NCBI GenBank assembly: GCA_022457155.1
Contig: JAJGOT010000218.1
Coordinates: forward strand, 1,110,001 to 1,174,000
DNA: 64,000 bases
Direction: 5' to 3'
Origin: Cladopsammia gracilis
Taxonomy: Eukaryota; Cnidaria; Anthozoa; Scleractinia; Dendrophylliidae
The translations under genes and the position numbers were made by a program. Of this stretch, positions 1 to 11,869 are shown piece after piece. Numbering within the stretch: position 1 is the stretch's first letter; each line of letters starts with the position of its first letter. The notes below the pieces were generated by a model, which was not told the DNA's origin, ran no database searches, and saw nothing but the letters and a program-made list of their open reading frames with translations.

Positions 1-1232
1 AACGATTTGACGGTAACGTGTAGGATGGATGTATTTTCCAATTGCATCAAAAACCAGTTTGCTCATAGTCTCGCCCAATTTGCTATGTTGGCCTCCATTT
101 CTGGTGACCAGAACAAAGTCGCACTGGGGTTTTAGCAATGGCCTAACGAAAGAGATGTAGCCATCAAGCACTTGCATGTTTGTATCGGTCAGAATCAAAG
201 AATCAAATCCATACTTTCCAGCAGTCTTGAACGTTTTCTGATCAATAAATCCACCGTTTTCCTTAGCTGTACTGATAATTTCTACCGTCAAATACTGATA
301 AGTCATAGGCCGCGACCCCTTGATTTTGATGAACAAATACATCGCTACAAAGTTCGTGGCAAATGTTAAGTCTGAGGGATTAACTTGTCCTGGACTGCTT
401 TTGCACATCTTCACGGTGTTTTCGTAGCGCGGCAAGTGAAATGTCACCACCTCCAACAATTCCTCCATTGTCGCCCAGTGCCCTCTTGCTTCCAAAGTGT
501 CAATGTCTAGATCCTGTGTCCACTGCAATCTCATCATCTTTGCAACTCTCTTTCGGGCCCTTTTAAGGTACAACTCCGTCGTGGATAACTTTTGAAGAAC
601 TGCGTCTGATGCACCATGAAGTTTTCTAAAGTCGATTAAATCAGAAATAGCATCTATGTATCCCAAACGTCCACCATGTCCGAGCTTGCATTCGTCTTGA
701 AGTAGTCGATAAACTTGAACAACAGATTTGGAGAACACAGACTAAAGTCCATCACGTCAAAAAACAACTCTTCCTCATCTTCGCAACAAAATTTAAGAAA
801 CTTAAAGCATCTTGTCACTAACTGTTTAGCTGCACGATCTTTCTTGCAACCACCGCCACTTCCGGTCAACCATTTTGTGAATACTCCGCCAATTTTATCA
901 GAGACTGAAAATGAAGGAAGTACTTTGACGGCATGTTTTGGGGTTTCACTTGTTTTAACACCAATTGTTGTTGTCACTGAAACGTCCCTTGCTACTTGTA
1001 ACGAATCTGTGATTTCTTTCGGGTCGGGCTTTTCGTCAAAATAAAAGAACCAACTGTGCTTGGTATTTACATGTTTCCTGCACCCTCGCTGACTTTGAAA
1101 TTCATCATGGTCACACACTTGTATTGGGCAATGATACAAAGTATCTGTTTCGTCCTTTTCCAAGTGAAGTCGTTTAGGTTTTGGTGATGCTCCATCAATG
1201 TTTGACCATTCGACTTTGCACTTCTTGCTCAT
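1..1232 (-). pseudogene. Crypton-like tyrosine recombinase, frameshifted and cut by the window edge
   Basis: Minus-strand coding sequence starting at an ATG at 1232 (MSKKCKVEW). The N-terminal part has a C2H2-like patch (CPIQVCDHDEF...CRKHVNTKH). The first frame ends at a TAG near 654, but coding resumes at once in another frame (GYIDAISDLIDFRKLHG) and stays open to base 1, so a single frameshift lies at about 655-675. The second part contains SRPMTYQYLT, DFVLVTRNGGQHSKLGE and IHPTRYRQIV; the last resembles the His/Arg box of tyrosine recombinases. From memory this family is repetitive in cnidarian genomes and looks like Crypton transposons. The catalytic Tyr would lie beyond base 1, so the class is an inference. 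The frameshift suggests a dead copy; an intron at this point is less likely because no GT-AG pair is evident. Confidence 0.5.
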
Positions 1233-1262
1233 TTTTCCCCTTAAGGAACATTTGGCCAACAC

Positions 1263-1530
1263 ACTTGCCTTTTCACCTTAGCAAAAACCAACCAAACTGA
1301 GCAACCAATGACAAACGAAGGAACCTCTTGCATGTTTCAACTTGCCACAACATGGACTTGCTTGCCCGCCCTTATTACTATTGTGCAAAATTCATGACAG
1401 TGTGATACAACCAAAATGGTGTTGAACTTGCCCAAGCAGGGCTGTGCGTGCCTTAAAATATTGTTTATAATAAAGCACTTACAGTAAGAAAGAACAATTG
1501 TTCCTCTTAAGTATGAAAAGGAATAGGCTG
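1263..1530. other. Intergenic, no gene seen
   Basis: AT-rich sequence between the recombinase start and the minisatellite. No coding or structural signal was seen. Confidence 0.5.
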
Positions 1531-1534
1531 TTAG

Positions 1535-2335
1535 GAACACATGTTCCAAAATCACCAATTTGGGAACGATGTGTTCCATTCACAGGTAGGAATTCGGAAC
1601 AAAACGCTCCTAAGTGTTCTTAAATTACCAATTTGGGAACAATGTGTTCCATTCACAGATGGGAATTCGGAACAAAACGGTACCTAAATCGTTCCTTAAT
1701 TACCAATTTGGGAACATCGCGTTCCATTCGCAGATGGGCCTTCGGAACAAATTGATAGTCCTAAATTGGTCCTAAATTACCAATTTGGGAACAATGTGTT
1801 CCATTCACAGATGGGAATTCGGAACAAAACGGTACCTAAATCGTTCCTTAATTACCAATTTGGGAACAATGTGTTCCATTCACAGATGGAACCTCGGAAC
1901 AAAACAGTCCTAAATTGTTCCTGAATTACCAATTTGGGAACAATGTGTTCCATTAACACATGGGAACTCGGAACAAAACGTACCATAATTGTTCCTAAAT
2001 TACCAATTTGGGAACAATATGTTCTATTCACAGATGGGACTTCTGAACAGAGCAGTCCTAAATTACCAATATGAGAACAATATGTTCCATTCACACATGG
2101 GAACTCGGAACAAAACAGTCCTAAATTGTTCCTGAATTACCAATTTGGGAACAATGTGTTCCATTCACACATGGGAACTCGGAACAAAACGGTCCTAAAT
2201 TGTTCCTAAATTACCAATTTGGGAACAATATGTTCCATTCACAGATGGGACTTCGGAACAAAACAGTCCTAAATTACCAAAATGGGAACAATATGTTCCA
2301 TTTATACATGGGAACTCGGAACAAAACGGTCTTGT
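1535..2335. repeat. 75-bp minisatellite with GGAACA...TGTTCC palindromes, about 11 copies
   Basis: Tandem units of about 75 bp, each with the palindromic core gggaacaatgtgttcc followed by attcacagatgggaa, cggaacaaaac and a loose cctaaattaccaatttg linker. Core copies begin near 1560, 1636, 1710, 1786, 1862, 1935, 2010, 2070, 2145, 2220 and 2285. Copies differ by scattered substitutions and one is shortened (about 60 bp). ORFs through it are a by-product of the repeat. Related GGAACA words continue to about 2,460. Confidence 0.9.
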
Positions 2336-2629
2336 TTTAGCTTAGAATGAACGTTTTGTTCCTACTTTATAAAAACGTTGGTCCTCTTAAGGTCAAAAGG
2401 ACCAAAATAATAAGGAACAATTGATCAAAGGGGAATGTTCCTTAACAAATATCGGAACAGCCAACAAAACGAAAAATAAGTTTAAAAATGGGGTAAAGTT
2501 TTGACAAAACAGCCAGGAAAGCGTATAAAAAACATTTAGTTGGGATGGAAGCACTCTCCAAAATCTGGTAAAATTTATCGCCCTCTCAAGTAGAAAAACT
2601 TGGCAAGAGAAAATTTTGGGAAACGTATA

Positions 2630-2830
2630 AGGAGGAGGAGGAGGGGGAGGAGGAGGAGGAGGGTCGATGTGGGGTCGATATTGTGGTGGTGGTGGTGAAA
2701 ACTCCTGTACCCTTTCTGTACCCCTCCTGTACCCCTCCTGTACCCTTTCTGTACCCCTCCTGTACCCCTCCTGTATCGTTCCTGTACCCCTCCTGTACCC
2801 TTTCTGTACCCCTCCTGTACCCCTATCATT
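2630..2830. repeat. GGA-rich tract and 10-11 bp TGTACCCCTCC minisatellite
   Basis: A purine tract of ggaggagg repeats (2630-2660) is followed from 2704 by about 12 tandem copies of a 10-11 bp unit tgtacccctcc / tgtaccctttc. Long ORFs on both strands here are low-complexity artefacts. Confidence 0.85.
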
Positions 2831-3235
2831 TGATCACAACAGAAAACACGGATATCTAGTTACTTTTAATATATATGATCAAGGATTTGCGAAAACAGGC
2901 TCGAATAAAAATTTCTTGGATGAAAAACGCGGCGTTATAGAAATATACCAGTTTCCAAAATCCTTACAACCTCCGTCCGAGTTCTCCAGTTAAATTAAGA
3001 CATTATTCAAACGATAAAACAAAGTGGATTTACTTACACGGAGATGAACCAAACGTAAAATCGTTTTCAGAGGAAACCATTGCTTTCGAAAAAAAAGGCA
3101 GCAAAGCTTTAGGACTGCGATACGGTCTTATAGTGAATTCGCGCTACGTCCGAAAAGCTATTTCATTCTAACATTTTGTTCTTGATTTCCTTATCATTTG
3201 TGTACTATATGGATTTGAGTTGTTCTAAATAAAAC
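2830..3235 (+). pseudogene. Unrecognised coding remnant with poly(A) signal
   Basis: After the minisatellite, one frame reads HGYLVTFNIYDQGFAKTGS to a stop at 2993. An overlapping frame stays open from about 2938 to a TAA at 3168-3170 and reads TKWIYLHGDEPNVKSFSEE and later LGLRYGLIVNSRYVRKAIS. An AATAAA lies at 3226. The two frames look like one short protein split by a frameshift near 2950, but I do not recognise the family. It may be a 3' exon or a retroelement tail. Confidence 0.2.
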
Positions 3236-3239
3236 AGCT

Positions 3240-4040
3240 TTTGTTGACATAATGATTTGATGAAACCTCAATACGTTTTGTTATTATTAAATATATATTT
3301 TACTTAAACAGAGTGTGGGTTTGTTGTTTTAGTAACGCATGTATTTGGTTGCTTTGTTTATTTTTCCGAGGTGCTAATTTTTCATGCAAATTTAGTTCAG
3401 TGAAAGTTCGCATAATTAAAAGTTTGAACGTTGAAGCTACCGGAAAAGAAATTAAAACTTAAAGTGGGCGATGGCTGGGAAACTGAAAATCGATATAGAG
3501 TCTAGCGATGAAGCGGCAATGAGAATGTTGCGGAAAATACGAATAAGAAGTGGTTTTTTATATTGTGCAATTTTATTGCTTCTAAACTTCAATGTTTCGG
3601 AAACCTCTAATTAGTTTATTCAGCTATAATATCGGCCACAACGTCGATGGTGTAGTGGTAAAGATATGTTGTTTTGATCTATCTCTGTAAAGGATATCTG
3701 TGTCAGTTGTTTTTTTGCTTTGAAGTGAGTTGGAATAGAGCGGGCAAGTTTGGGCCGGTCTATTGTTTCTATTGTTTCAGAATAACACAAAAGGAATAGG
3801 TAGTTGACTCGGCATTCCGTTTATTAGTATGCGGGAAATCCAAATTAGTATGCAGCAAGGCATATTGTGACGTCATTGACTAGGCACTTACTAGGCACCT
3901 AATCCAAATTAGTATGAGGGAAATCCAAATTAGTATGCGGGAAATCCAAGGGAAATCCATTGCGGGGTTAAGTTTGCTGGCGCTATACTACTACCGCCTG
4001 ACCATCATAAAATCAATAACACTGACTGGAGCGTCAAAGC
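3240..4040. other. Gene-free stretch with a 22-bp dispersed repeat
   Basis: AT-rich DNA. Between 3815 and 3960 the phrase gggaaatccaaattagtatgc recurs at least four times with spacers. A short tRNA A-box-like string (gatggtgtagtggtaaagat) sits at about 3651, but no B box follows, so no tRNA is called. Confidence 0.5.
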
Positions 4041-4044
4041 TTTA

Positions 4045-4985
4045 AATTGTAAAAAATCTTAGCCGCGCTGTTTATAAGGCTCTGTTATCCAAAAAAGTGA
4101 CTGCTCCTGAAAAAAGCCAAACAAAGTGGGAAGTAGACTGTGAAATCGAAAAGCTAGAAACCATTCAATGGCAGCAAATATTTTTGAAACCTTTTATTTG
4201 TACTCAAAGCTGCAAACTTAGGAACTTTCAATTCAAGTTTATTCACCGTAGAATCGCCACTAATACATTTTTGAGTAAGATTGGAATAAAGGATAATGAA
4301 ATGTGCTCTTTCTGTCAAAAAAATCCGGAAACACTGTTACATCTTTTTTTGGGACTGCCCTATAGTGCAATCTTTTTGGAAAGCCTTGGAAAACTGGCTA
4401 ATCACACAAGGTCTACTTTCCGATAATGACAAAATAAATAAACTGTTGGCTCTAGGCTTAAACACTGAAACTTCCGCACCATCTCTACTTGATTTCTGTA
4501 CTCTCCTTGCACGATATTTTATACACGTAGTATGAAGCAAACGTTTCCACAGATTTTAGGCATGATTCAACAAATTGGATACTATGCTTTGTTAGAAAAG
4601 CACTCTCTAACAAAAACGTTCTTCAAAAAAAAGTGGAGTAGTGGAATGACTTGCTTGGTTTTATAAATGGCCTTACTTTACCGAGTTTTTCCTCATCTTC
4701 CTAGAATGTAAATATGTTTAACTACTGTGAATGTTTAATCTGAGCTGTAAGCAAGCTAAGATAGTAAGCCACTCTCTCTCCTGTCCGTGCCCTTTTCCCT
4801 ATTTTTTTTTTGCCTTTATTTTTTTTTTCTAACAACAACTATATTTATAAATTTTAGGACAACTGATGTATTAATTTACTTATACTGTAATTAGTGTTAA
4901 GTATTGTAAGTTATGTAATTAACTTTTTTGTAAGTAGTGTTTTTGTGTTGCAAATAAAGTAAAAAAAAAAGAATAAAAAAAAGTA
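4045..4985 (+). mobile_element. Non-LTR retrotransposon (LINE) 3' end, frameshifted
   Basis: Coding from about 4050 to 4675 in two overlapping frames: SKKVTAPEKSQTKWEVDCE then LRNFQFKFIHRRIATNTFL, and after a slip in a T-run at 4344-4350, HLFWDC-type sequence and PIVQSFWKALENWL. CSFC followed by HLFWDC matches the zf-RVT zinc-binding domain found C-terminal to LINE reverse transcriptases. A T-rich 3' UTR follows, ending in an A-rich tail at 4958-4985. The reverse transcriptase core is missing, so the copy is 5'-truncated and dead. Its tail ends exactly where the inverted duplication begins. Confidence 0.7.
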
Positions 4986-5613
4986 AATGACATTTCAAAC
5001 AAACACTGAAACATGTTTCTGTTTTTAAAAATTCATGTCAAACGTTCAGTTGCTATTGTTTGTAAGAAATGAATTGGATTTTAAATAAACGCCGCCCTCG
5101 AATAAACGCCTTCCTCCAATAAACGTCGCACCAGAATCACGAAAAGTTTAATAAACGCCGCGGCGTTTAATCGAATAAATACGGTAATTACCTATCTCGC
5201 AGCATTCTCCAATAAAACCTTCTGTGCAACGGCAGTCAAACGTGTGATGTTTGTAGTTCGGCAAGCATTTTCCGCCATTTTGGCACGGCGAAGACATACA
5301 TGGAGTCTGAAATAGCAAAGGACCCATTGTTAATACGGTAACAAACATAATTTAACCATTTTTCAGGGTAGCTTTCCTGTAAAGAAAAGAGAGGAAAAGG
5401 AAAATGTAATTCAGTTCAGGTCACACATCAGATTGACTGAAACTCTTCAATTAATTCATGTTCCAGGGCAGTTAACGAATACTGGAACGTTGATTTATAT
5501 TTCCCATATATCATACTAGGGCGTTTTAAGAAGAATATGTAAGATTTGATATGTAAGGTTAGGTGGAATACCTGTAAACTAGCTCTCAAGCTAAGTGTAT
5601 ATCCACGTTAAGA

Positions 5614-6005
5614 GAGGGCCACAAGTTCATTAGCTTTGCTATTAAGTGTCACCCTCTTAAAATAAAGTCTTTATTATTATTATTAATATGCACTTATTGA
5701 CTAAGTGGGAGGGCCGGATGGGAAAATATTTGGCTCGAGGTCATGGCGTACGCTATGACCTCGAGCCAAATATTTTCCCATCCGGCCCGACCTAACTTAG
5801 TCAATAAGCATTTTATCATATGACAAATTTGGAGACAACATTACTTGAAATTTTAACGCGCGAGGCCGTCCGCTTTTGTAGTAGGGCCGCCGTGCGCCTT
5901 TTTCCCGCCCCGCTCGCGCAAATGCGTACGGCCCTTATACGGGACTTTCATCAATGGTTTTGCAAAGAAAAGGTTCACGGGGCCGTACGGGTCGTATGAT
6001 AAAGT
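5614..6005. mobile_element. Insertion with a foldback palindrome, present only in this arm
   Basis: Relative to the right arm this is extra DNA. It begins with a retroelement-like 3' tail (gggccacaagttcattagct ... ttattattattatta) and contains a foldback at about 5700-5810: gggccggatgggaaaatatt tggctcgaggtcat, a short GGCGTACGCT centre, then the reverse complement. A similar gggccacaagtttattagct tail occurs at 26,192. Confidence 0.6.
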
Positions 6006-6238
6006 ATGTTATGTTATGTTATTTGATATTTTTGTATTCTCAGTACTTGAATATTCCAGCGGCAGAAAATTTTAAAAAGGAGAAAATTATTTATCCCCAT
6101 TCAAATTTCCAAGATTTTGTTACCTTTCCAAAAATCTGAGCTAGCAAAAAAGTTCTATGTTACCAATAAAACTTTAAAGTGACATTTTACAACAGTTTTC
6201 TTTAAAATTCCGAATAATGATTAAATGGGCGCTGGCTT

Positions 6239-6528
6239 ACTGCGCCTTTCAATAACATGCGGAATTTGAAATTCAAATCTCCACCAACAGTTGCGTTATT
6301 CCCTGCCGTCAATCATAATTAATACGAAAGCCCACGGACCATGTAAAAGAGAAACAAACAAAATGGATCGAAATCTACCAATCATAATGCACGGACGTGA
6401 CCTTTTGACCTCATTGAAGTGAAGATCTGTTTCCTGAGAGGTAAGCTAAGATGATTGACGGCAGTGTAAAACGCAACTGTTGGTGGAAATTTGAATTTCA
6501 AATTCTGCATGTTATTGAAAGGGGCAGT
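6239..6528. mobile_element. MITE inside the PAN-EGF intron (left copy)
   Basis: Terminal inverted repeats of about 60 bp, starting actgcgcctttcaataacat and ending in its imperfect complement (gttattgaaaggggcagt), with a TTA/TAA flank. An orthologous copy sits in the same intron of the other arm at 51,668-51,957, so it predates the duplication. Confidence 0.7.
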
Positions 6529-7796
6529 AAATGTCTTTCGAGCAGACATTTCACCGAAAGGATGCGTTGGGTGCCTTTTGATGGTTTATTTTCTGTTGAG
6601 GTTATTGCATTTTACATTAAAAAGTTTTAGACGCACCTTGATAGAAAAGTGATGCGAACTCTTGTTTTCTTTTAACTCCTCGGGGTTTCTGTACATCTCC
6701 GAAGACAGCAACTCACACCAAAGCTTTCCATCGGCTCCTTTGGAAGCCGCCAGGTTAACAGAGAAGCAAGAAGGATTGCTGAGACATTCAAAGGTGCAGT
6801 CAAAGATGTCGTACACTGTGAATGTTCCAACTTTAGGCACATTCAAATAATGGAACTTGTTTTTAATAAACACCTCTTGACGAAGATCCGGATGATATAA
6901 AGTGCCAAACTCTGCAGTACGAACAATTTTACATTAAAATTTGACAAAAATATGAGGCCCTTAATTTGGCTGTTAAACTAGTTAAACAACAAGAGAAAGT
7001 TTTCCACGCTGAGCTTTTAAAATGTAACAGAGCAAAAAACTATCGGGTAATATTCGCGTAAAATGAAAATGCAGATTTAAATATTGAAAACGATAGATGA
7101 TATAATAGATGGCCTGCGTTCTCACTGCCACTACGTAAGACTTACGCAATCCCTCCCTTTACTAAAGTTCTCAAAGAAAAGTCATTTCAGGATTTCAAAA
7201 GATGAAGTCCTACAAATCGTATCTTTTTTATGACTCTCACAACTGAGATTAACACATATCTTGTATTTGAGATATGCTCTGTTTCCTTGTTTTTTAAAAC
7301 TTCAAGTTGGCGTCCAGTTTTTTATTGCGGTGAGTAAAGAACGGGTACTGATAACAAAACATTTCCTCGTCGCATAAGCGGTGTCTCTCTGTAAAACGGA
7401 TATCTTTACGAGCAATTATAGATAAAAAAAACCCTACCTTCCAATTGTGCATAGGCTGCTTCAGGTATCACTGAAGACATCACAAAAAACACAAACCAGC
7501 AGATGAAGTGCGAAAACATGGCCAATTAAAGGGAACTGTTGGCGAGATTTGGTCGAAAAGTGTGGATTCAACGAAGTCTGCGAGACGGTGTTTTGTCCTG
7601 TAAAGCGATAGCTGAACTCACAAAAACCGTTCATCAATTTAAACGCAATTTTAAAATTGTTCTTTTAAAAAAACTGTTTGTATCAGTTCTAGCCAACGAA
7701 AGCTCATCAAACGCTAGTTCCTCCGCCAATATTTATGTAGCATTGTCTACTGAAAAACCTAAATACTCCCCTGTATTGCGGTTAGCAACTGAGTTT

Positions 7797-8640
7797 GTGA
7801 TATTATACCCTTAACTTATTGATTCTGTCAACACCCTTCAGTTGCAATTATTTTAACACATTTTTGAAAACTCAAATAAAACTGTTTTTGTTTGAAGTTC
7901 TATTGGACTATAATGAAAAGTTCAGAGTACTCAAGCATTAACTTATTATCATAAATCCACCTGCACTTATGACTCCTTGCACTTATGACTGTGGCGTTAA
8001 GCCAGAATATTTATTCGTCAGGATAAATTTAACTAAAGTGAATCATGTACTTGTCATATTCCAATTGTCTTGTTATTTTTAAGTATAAGCAGTGTTTATG
8101 ATATTATACCCTTAACTTATTGATTCTGTCAACACCCTTCAGTTGCAATTATTTTAACACATTTTTGAAAACTCAAATAAAACTGTTTTTGTTTGAAGTT
8201 CTATTGGACTATAATGAAAAGTTCAGAGTACTCAAGCATTAACTTATTATCATAAATCCACCTGCACTTATGACTCCTTGCACTTATGACTGTGGCGTTA
8301 AGCCAGAATATTTATTCGTCAGGATAAATTTAACTAAAGTGAATCATGTACTTGTCATATTCCAATTGTCTTGTTATTTTTAAGTATAAGCAGTGTTTAT
8401 GATATTATACCCTTAACTTATTGATTCTGTCAACACCCTTCAGTTGCAATTATTTTAACACATTTTTGAAAACTCAAATAAAACTGTTTTTGTTTGAAGT
8501 TCTATTGGACTATAATGAAAAGTTCAGAGTACTCAAGCATTAACTTATTATCATAAATCCACCTGCACTTATGACTCCTTGCACTTATGACTGTGGCGTT
8601 AAGCCAGAATATTTATTCGTCAGGTAAAAGGCTGCAGCGG
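7797..8640. repeat. 303-bp tandem triplication
   Basis: Three head-to-tail, nearly identical units begin near 7797, 8098 and 8400 (gtgatattatacccttaact ... taagtataagcagtgttta). The corresponding right-arm region (50,113-50,470) has one unit, so this is a local expansion after the duplication. Confidence 0.9.
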
Positions 8641-9054
8641 TAAAGAAATCGAGGATAAATTTAACTAATGTGAATTATGTACTTGTCATATTCCAATTGT
8701 CTTGTAATTTTTTAGTATAAGCAGTGTTTCTTTAAAACCCCAATCTTAAACAAATCGCGGTTAATAGGTGTTTTTCGGTTAGAACCGCAGACGTAATTGT
8801 TAAAAAAGGTTCCACAGTTCGGTTTAAAATATCCTTGAATAATTTATTATAGTGAATCTTGTTTAACTTGTGCCTCAGGTGAAACTTGAAGTTTTAAATA
8901 CTGCTGATAAACGTCTAAAGAAAAGATAAAAGGGATAGTGAACCATCTTCATTAATTACTTATGCCGCTCATTGTCTGGCGTGGATAAGTTATGGGAAAA
9001 GATTGTGGCCGAGGCAATGAGCGGCTGGATGCGAAAGCGGTAGCTGTGAATATT

Positions 9055-9580
9055 GTCGCCGAAGCGCATTTCCCTTTCGTAAACGGTCGTTGCCATTTTA
9101 GCGACACTTAGAAAAATTTTCACCAATTTTAGAATTATTTTTTCTATCAGAAAAAGAAAAATGGAATATAATTACCTGGAATCGAACCCGGAACCTCTGC
9201 ATGCTAACACCTCTCTCTTACCACTAGACCACTGGGTTGATCCGGCAAACCTAAGAAAAATTTTATTATAAAAGGTGCTTTTCTTAATATATATCAATAA
9301 CGGGTCACCCTAACCCTAAATCTTACCTAACCGTGAATCTAGCTTAGATCTAATAATCGCTTTACCTAGGCCCAATTTGATCTAATAATGATAGCCTATT
9401 TTCGTCCCAATCCAGGCATAAACTAGAGAGAAATACGGCATCGACCATTACAAAAGGCTTGGTTACTAATGAATGTTAATGATGGCATCGACCGTTAAAA
9501 ATGGCATCGACCGTTTGCTAATAATGGCATCGACCGTTAAAAATGGCATCGACCGTTTACGAAAGGGAAATCAGCGTCGC
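9055..9580. mobile_element. Foldback MITE containing a tRNA-like segment
   Basis: Inverted ends of about 35 bp: atttccctttcgtaaacggt at 9068 and its complement at 9555-9572. The end motif atggcatcgaccgtt recurs three to four times near the right end. It is bracketed by a 75-bp direct duplication (8,940-9,010 and 9,788-9,863, gccgctcattgtctggcgtg). Confidence 0.6.
9172..9250 (-). repeat. tRNA-derived segment (SINE-like head)
   Basis: On the minus strand, a box A-like tggtctagtgg and a box B-like ggttcgattcc are spaced as in a tRNA. There is no convincing acceptor stem, so I call a tRNA-derived repeat rather than a functional tRNA. Confidence 0.5.
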
Positions 9581-10039
9581 CGAAGGGGAGGTGTGTGGGC
9601 TGAAAATTCCTTAAAACTTACCGGCTCGAGTTACTCTTTCGAAATGCCATGAATCTAAGCAGCGGGATCTTTAAATCAAGAGATATTGCATGTGGGAACT
9701 TAGCGTCCTATTACGTAACTAGCTTCCCACGAGCAGGGTTACGCAATCCACACCCCCCGGAATTCTGCGGCATATTTATGGATGAAAATAGTGAACCATC
9801 TTCATTCATTACTTATGCCGCTCATTGTCTGGCGTGGATAAGTTATGGGAAAAGATTGTGGCCTTCAGCTGCTCACGCATCTTGCTACTTCAGTCTTTTA
9901 GCTATAGAGTCCCTGCGACCATAGTAAAGAAGACCCCCGGAGGACGCCTCCCAAAACTCAGAAACCCCTCAGACCTAAATGTAAACTGAACACCCGAAGA
10001 AAAGTATTTTGTTTTCCCAAGATCTTATTTTATGTGACT

Positions 10040-10072
10040 GTCCCACTGATGAAGGGCTAAGGCCGCAACGTT
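10040..10072 (+). other. Degenerate hammerhead-ribozyme-like motif
   Basis: CTGATGA at 10046-10052, then GGGC-TAAG-GCC (a possible stem II), then GCAACGTT. The CTGATGA ... GAAAC order is the hammerhead core; here GAAAC has become GCAAC, so cleavage is unlikely. Confidence 0.35.
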
Positions 10073-10085
10073 TGGAACTCTTGAC

Positions 10086-10811
10086 TTAAGGTTACAGTGT
10101 ACCTTGAGATCGAAAATTTATTGAATTTTTTTTTGGCGTTAAAATAAAGTTTACAGAATGAACTTTCATCCAAAAAAAAATTATCGAAAAATAGTGAAAA
10201 TTGACGGAGAAATGACGGTATAACTTTTGTGGGCGGAGTTTGTTTATTAAGCGATATGTTTTTTTAAGGGCCGTTTTCTCAAAGTTAATTTTTCGCTTGT
10301 TGGGGACACTTTAAAGAGCTACAACTCAAAGGGAATTTGTTCCGATTTTCCTTAAATTTGGAGAGAAGCTAGGCTAACATATAATCAACAAAAATGCGTC
10401 GGCGAATTTCTTAATTCCGGAAAAATTTTTCGTCAAGAGCCATTTCCGTGCGATCATTCCAATTTTTTTCTCCCCTTTTCGAAAATATTCTGTAACTTTT
10501 CACTGCAATTGAATATGGAAAATCGCCGACACGTTGTTTTAGCGCTTCGTGTCCGGAAACCCGAGAAGAAATCAAATTAGCAAAATATAATAATCGCATT
10601 GAGTTGTAGCGTTTTAAAGCTGATTCGGACGTTCGAATTTAGACGTCGTAAAATATTCGACAATTCATTTTATTACCAAACGGTTTCCATATTTAGATAG
10701 CCAGCTCTATAAGCTTTAATTTGATATCTGGGTTTAGGTATATTAAGTGTGATCTTAAGACGCTAGAGCTGTTATACTGGAGACACCCCCGAAGGTACAC
10801 TGTAACCTTAA
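10086..10811. mobile_element. TTAA-flanked MITE (piggyBac-like)
   Basis: Left end TTAA-GGTTACAGTGTACCTT and right end AAGGTACACTGTAACC-TTAA form perfect 16-bp inverted repeats with TTAA duplications. The 726-bp interior has no convincing ORF. TTAA targets and this size suggest mobilisation by a piggyBac-type transposase. Confidence 0.75.
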
Positions 10812-11850
10812 CACAATGGCACTCATTACTAAGATGAGAAAACTTTAGTTGCATTTTTGTTTCTAAGGAAAGGCCAAGGAGAGGGCCGCCATTTCATTTT
10901 GTCAAAGGAGGTCTGGGTAAGCTCCTTCTGGATTAGGGCGGGGATGCGAAAGCTCGGTCTTCAGCAATAATTTCTAAAGGCGGCAGAGGCCCAATATCCG
11001 GAAATATATGTATCCGGAAATATATGTGAAAACGAGCGGTACTGGAAAATCCGAAGTAAACGAAGCAGGTGGGAAATCTGAATAAATGGGATAATATATT
11101 TTGTAATCGTATACGTATATAACACAACCATTATATCCATAACACTGAAGAACACTTTAATTCAACCGAAAAGGGAACATTACATTCTTCTTGTCCCGCG
11201 GTTCTTACGAAAATTTTGTAATTCCAACATGACCTAGCGATATGCCCCCAGCGGTCACAATTGAAATATGGAAACCGCTTGACGAGAATCACTGAGACCC
11301 GGAGGGGGTGCTGAGGGGGTTCTTGGTCGAACCCCGGAGGCAGAAATCTGCTTCATCGCTTTATTTCTTTAGCTATAGCAACCTCTTCTTCTAAGCCAAC
11401 TAACTTAAGGAGAACTGATTGAAAAGTAGGAGCCTCCATAAGAGGTCTTGATTGGCGAAGAATAATGGCGTATAAAGGCGTAGCGATCAGCACGCTTGTC
11501 ACCTTTCTCTCTGGCGACACCACTGAACTGCTCCAAGGCTGCTGAAGTTGCAAAGGCATAGAAAATTGAAGGAGGGCAAGAGAGAAGTTGTCGGACGTAT
11601 CGGAGAGCTGAATCCATCGACTTTTCGCCATTTGAATCTTTCAGGCCCTGAATTTCTCTTTTTTTTTCGGGTAGAAATTAATCTAATATCTTTGCGCGCG
11701 TAACTGTTAACAAACCATATCCATGCACTACGCAAGCCGAGGTGGAAGACAAAAGGAATAGATAGAAGAAATTCGTATCATAAAGCTTAAAATTTTTTAC
11801 ACACAAGCTAAACAAATCCCGAGACTTTCCAGGCCGTCATACACCTCTTG
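10812..11850. other. Gene-free stretch
   Basis: Mixed-composition DNA with only short ORFs on both strands, none with recognisable domains. Confidence 0.4.
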
Positions 11851-11869
11851 TAAATAAACTTGACACCTA

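Larger units (their letters stand above)
5192..7519 (-). pseudogene. Truncated duplicate of the PAN/EGF secreted gene (exons 1-3 only)
   Basis: Minus-strand exons at 7438-7519 (signal peptide [12 protein letters not shown]), 6637-6911 (PAN-like, [18 protein letters not shown]) and 5192-5306 ([22 protein letters not shown]). Exon lengths (82, 275, 115 bp) and splice sites equal those of the plus-strand copy at 50,698-52,617. The EGF exon has substitutions including a Tyr to Cys in the last loop (GECCE instead of GEYCE). No counterparts of exons 4-6 occur: a LINE tail and unrelated DNA follow at 4985. Reading frames are open, but without the fibrinogen-like domain the copy is probably non-functional. 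Confidence 0.8.
4985..8937 (-). repeat. Left arm of a large inverted duplication
   Basis: The reverse complement of this block closely matches about 49,346-52,828. It carries exons 1-3 of the PAN/EGF gene and its 5' flank. Differences between arms include a foldback insertion here (5614-6005), a three-fold 303-bp tandem expansion here (7797-8640), and a 575-bp MITE present only in the other arm. The arms are about 40 kb apart, in opposite orientation, with the Polinton-like element between them. Confidence 0.85.

Noticed and set aside
1535..2335. Regular repeats resembling a CRISPR array
   Set aside because: Units are head-to-tail with no unique spacers, in an animal genome; it is a minisatellite.
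9305..9335. CCCTAACCCTAAA, telomere-like
   Set aside because: Only two units; chance or an old remnant.
9649..9924. 91-codon ORF
   Set aside because: It spans a duplicated repeat segment and has no domain signature.
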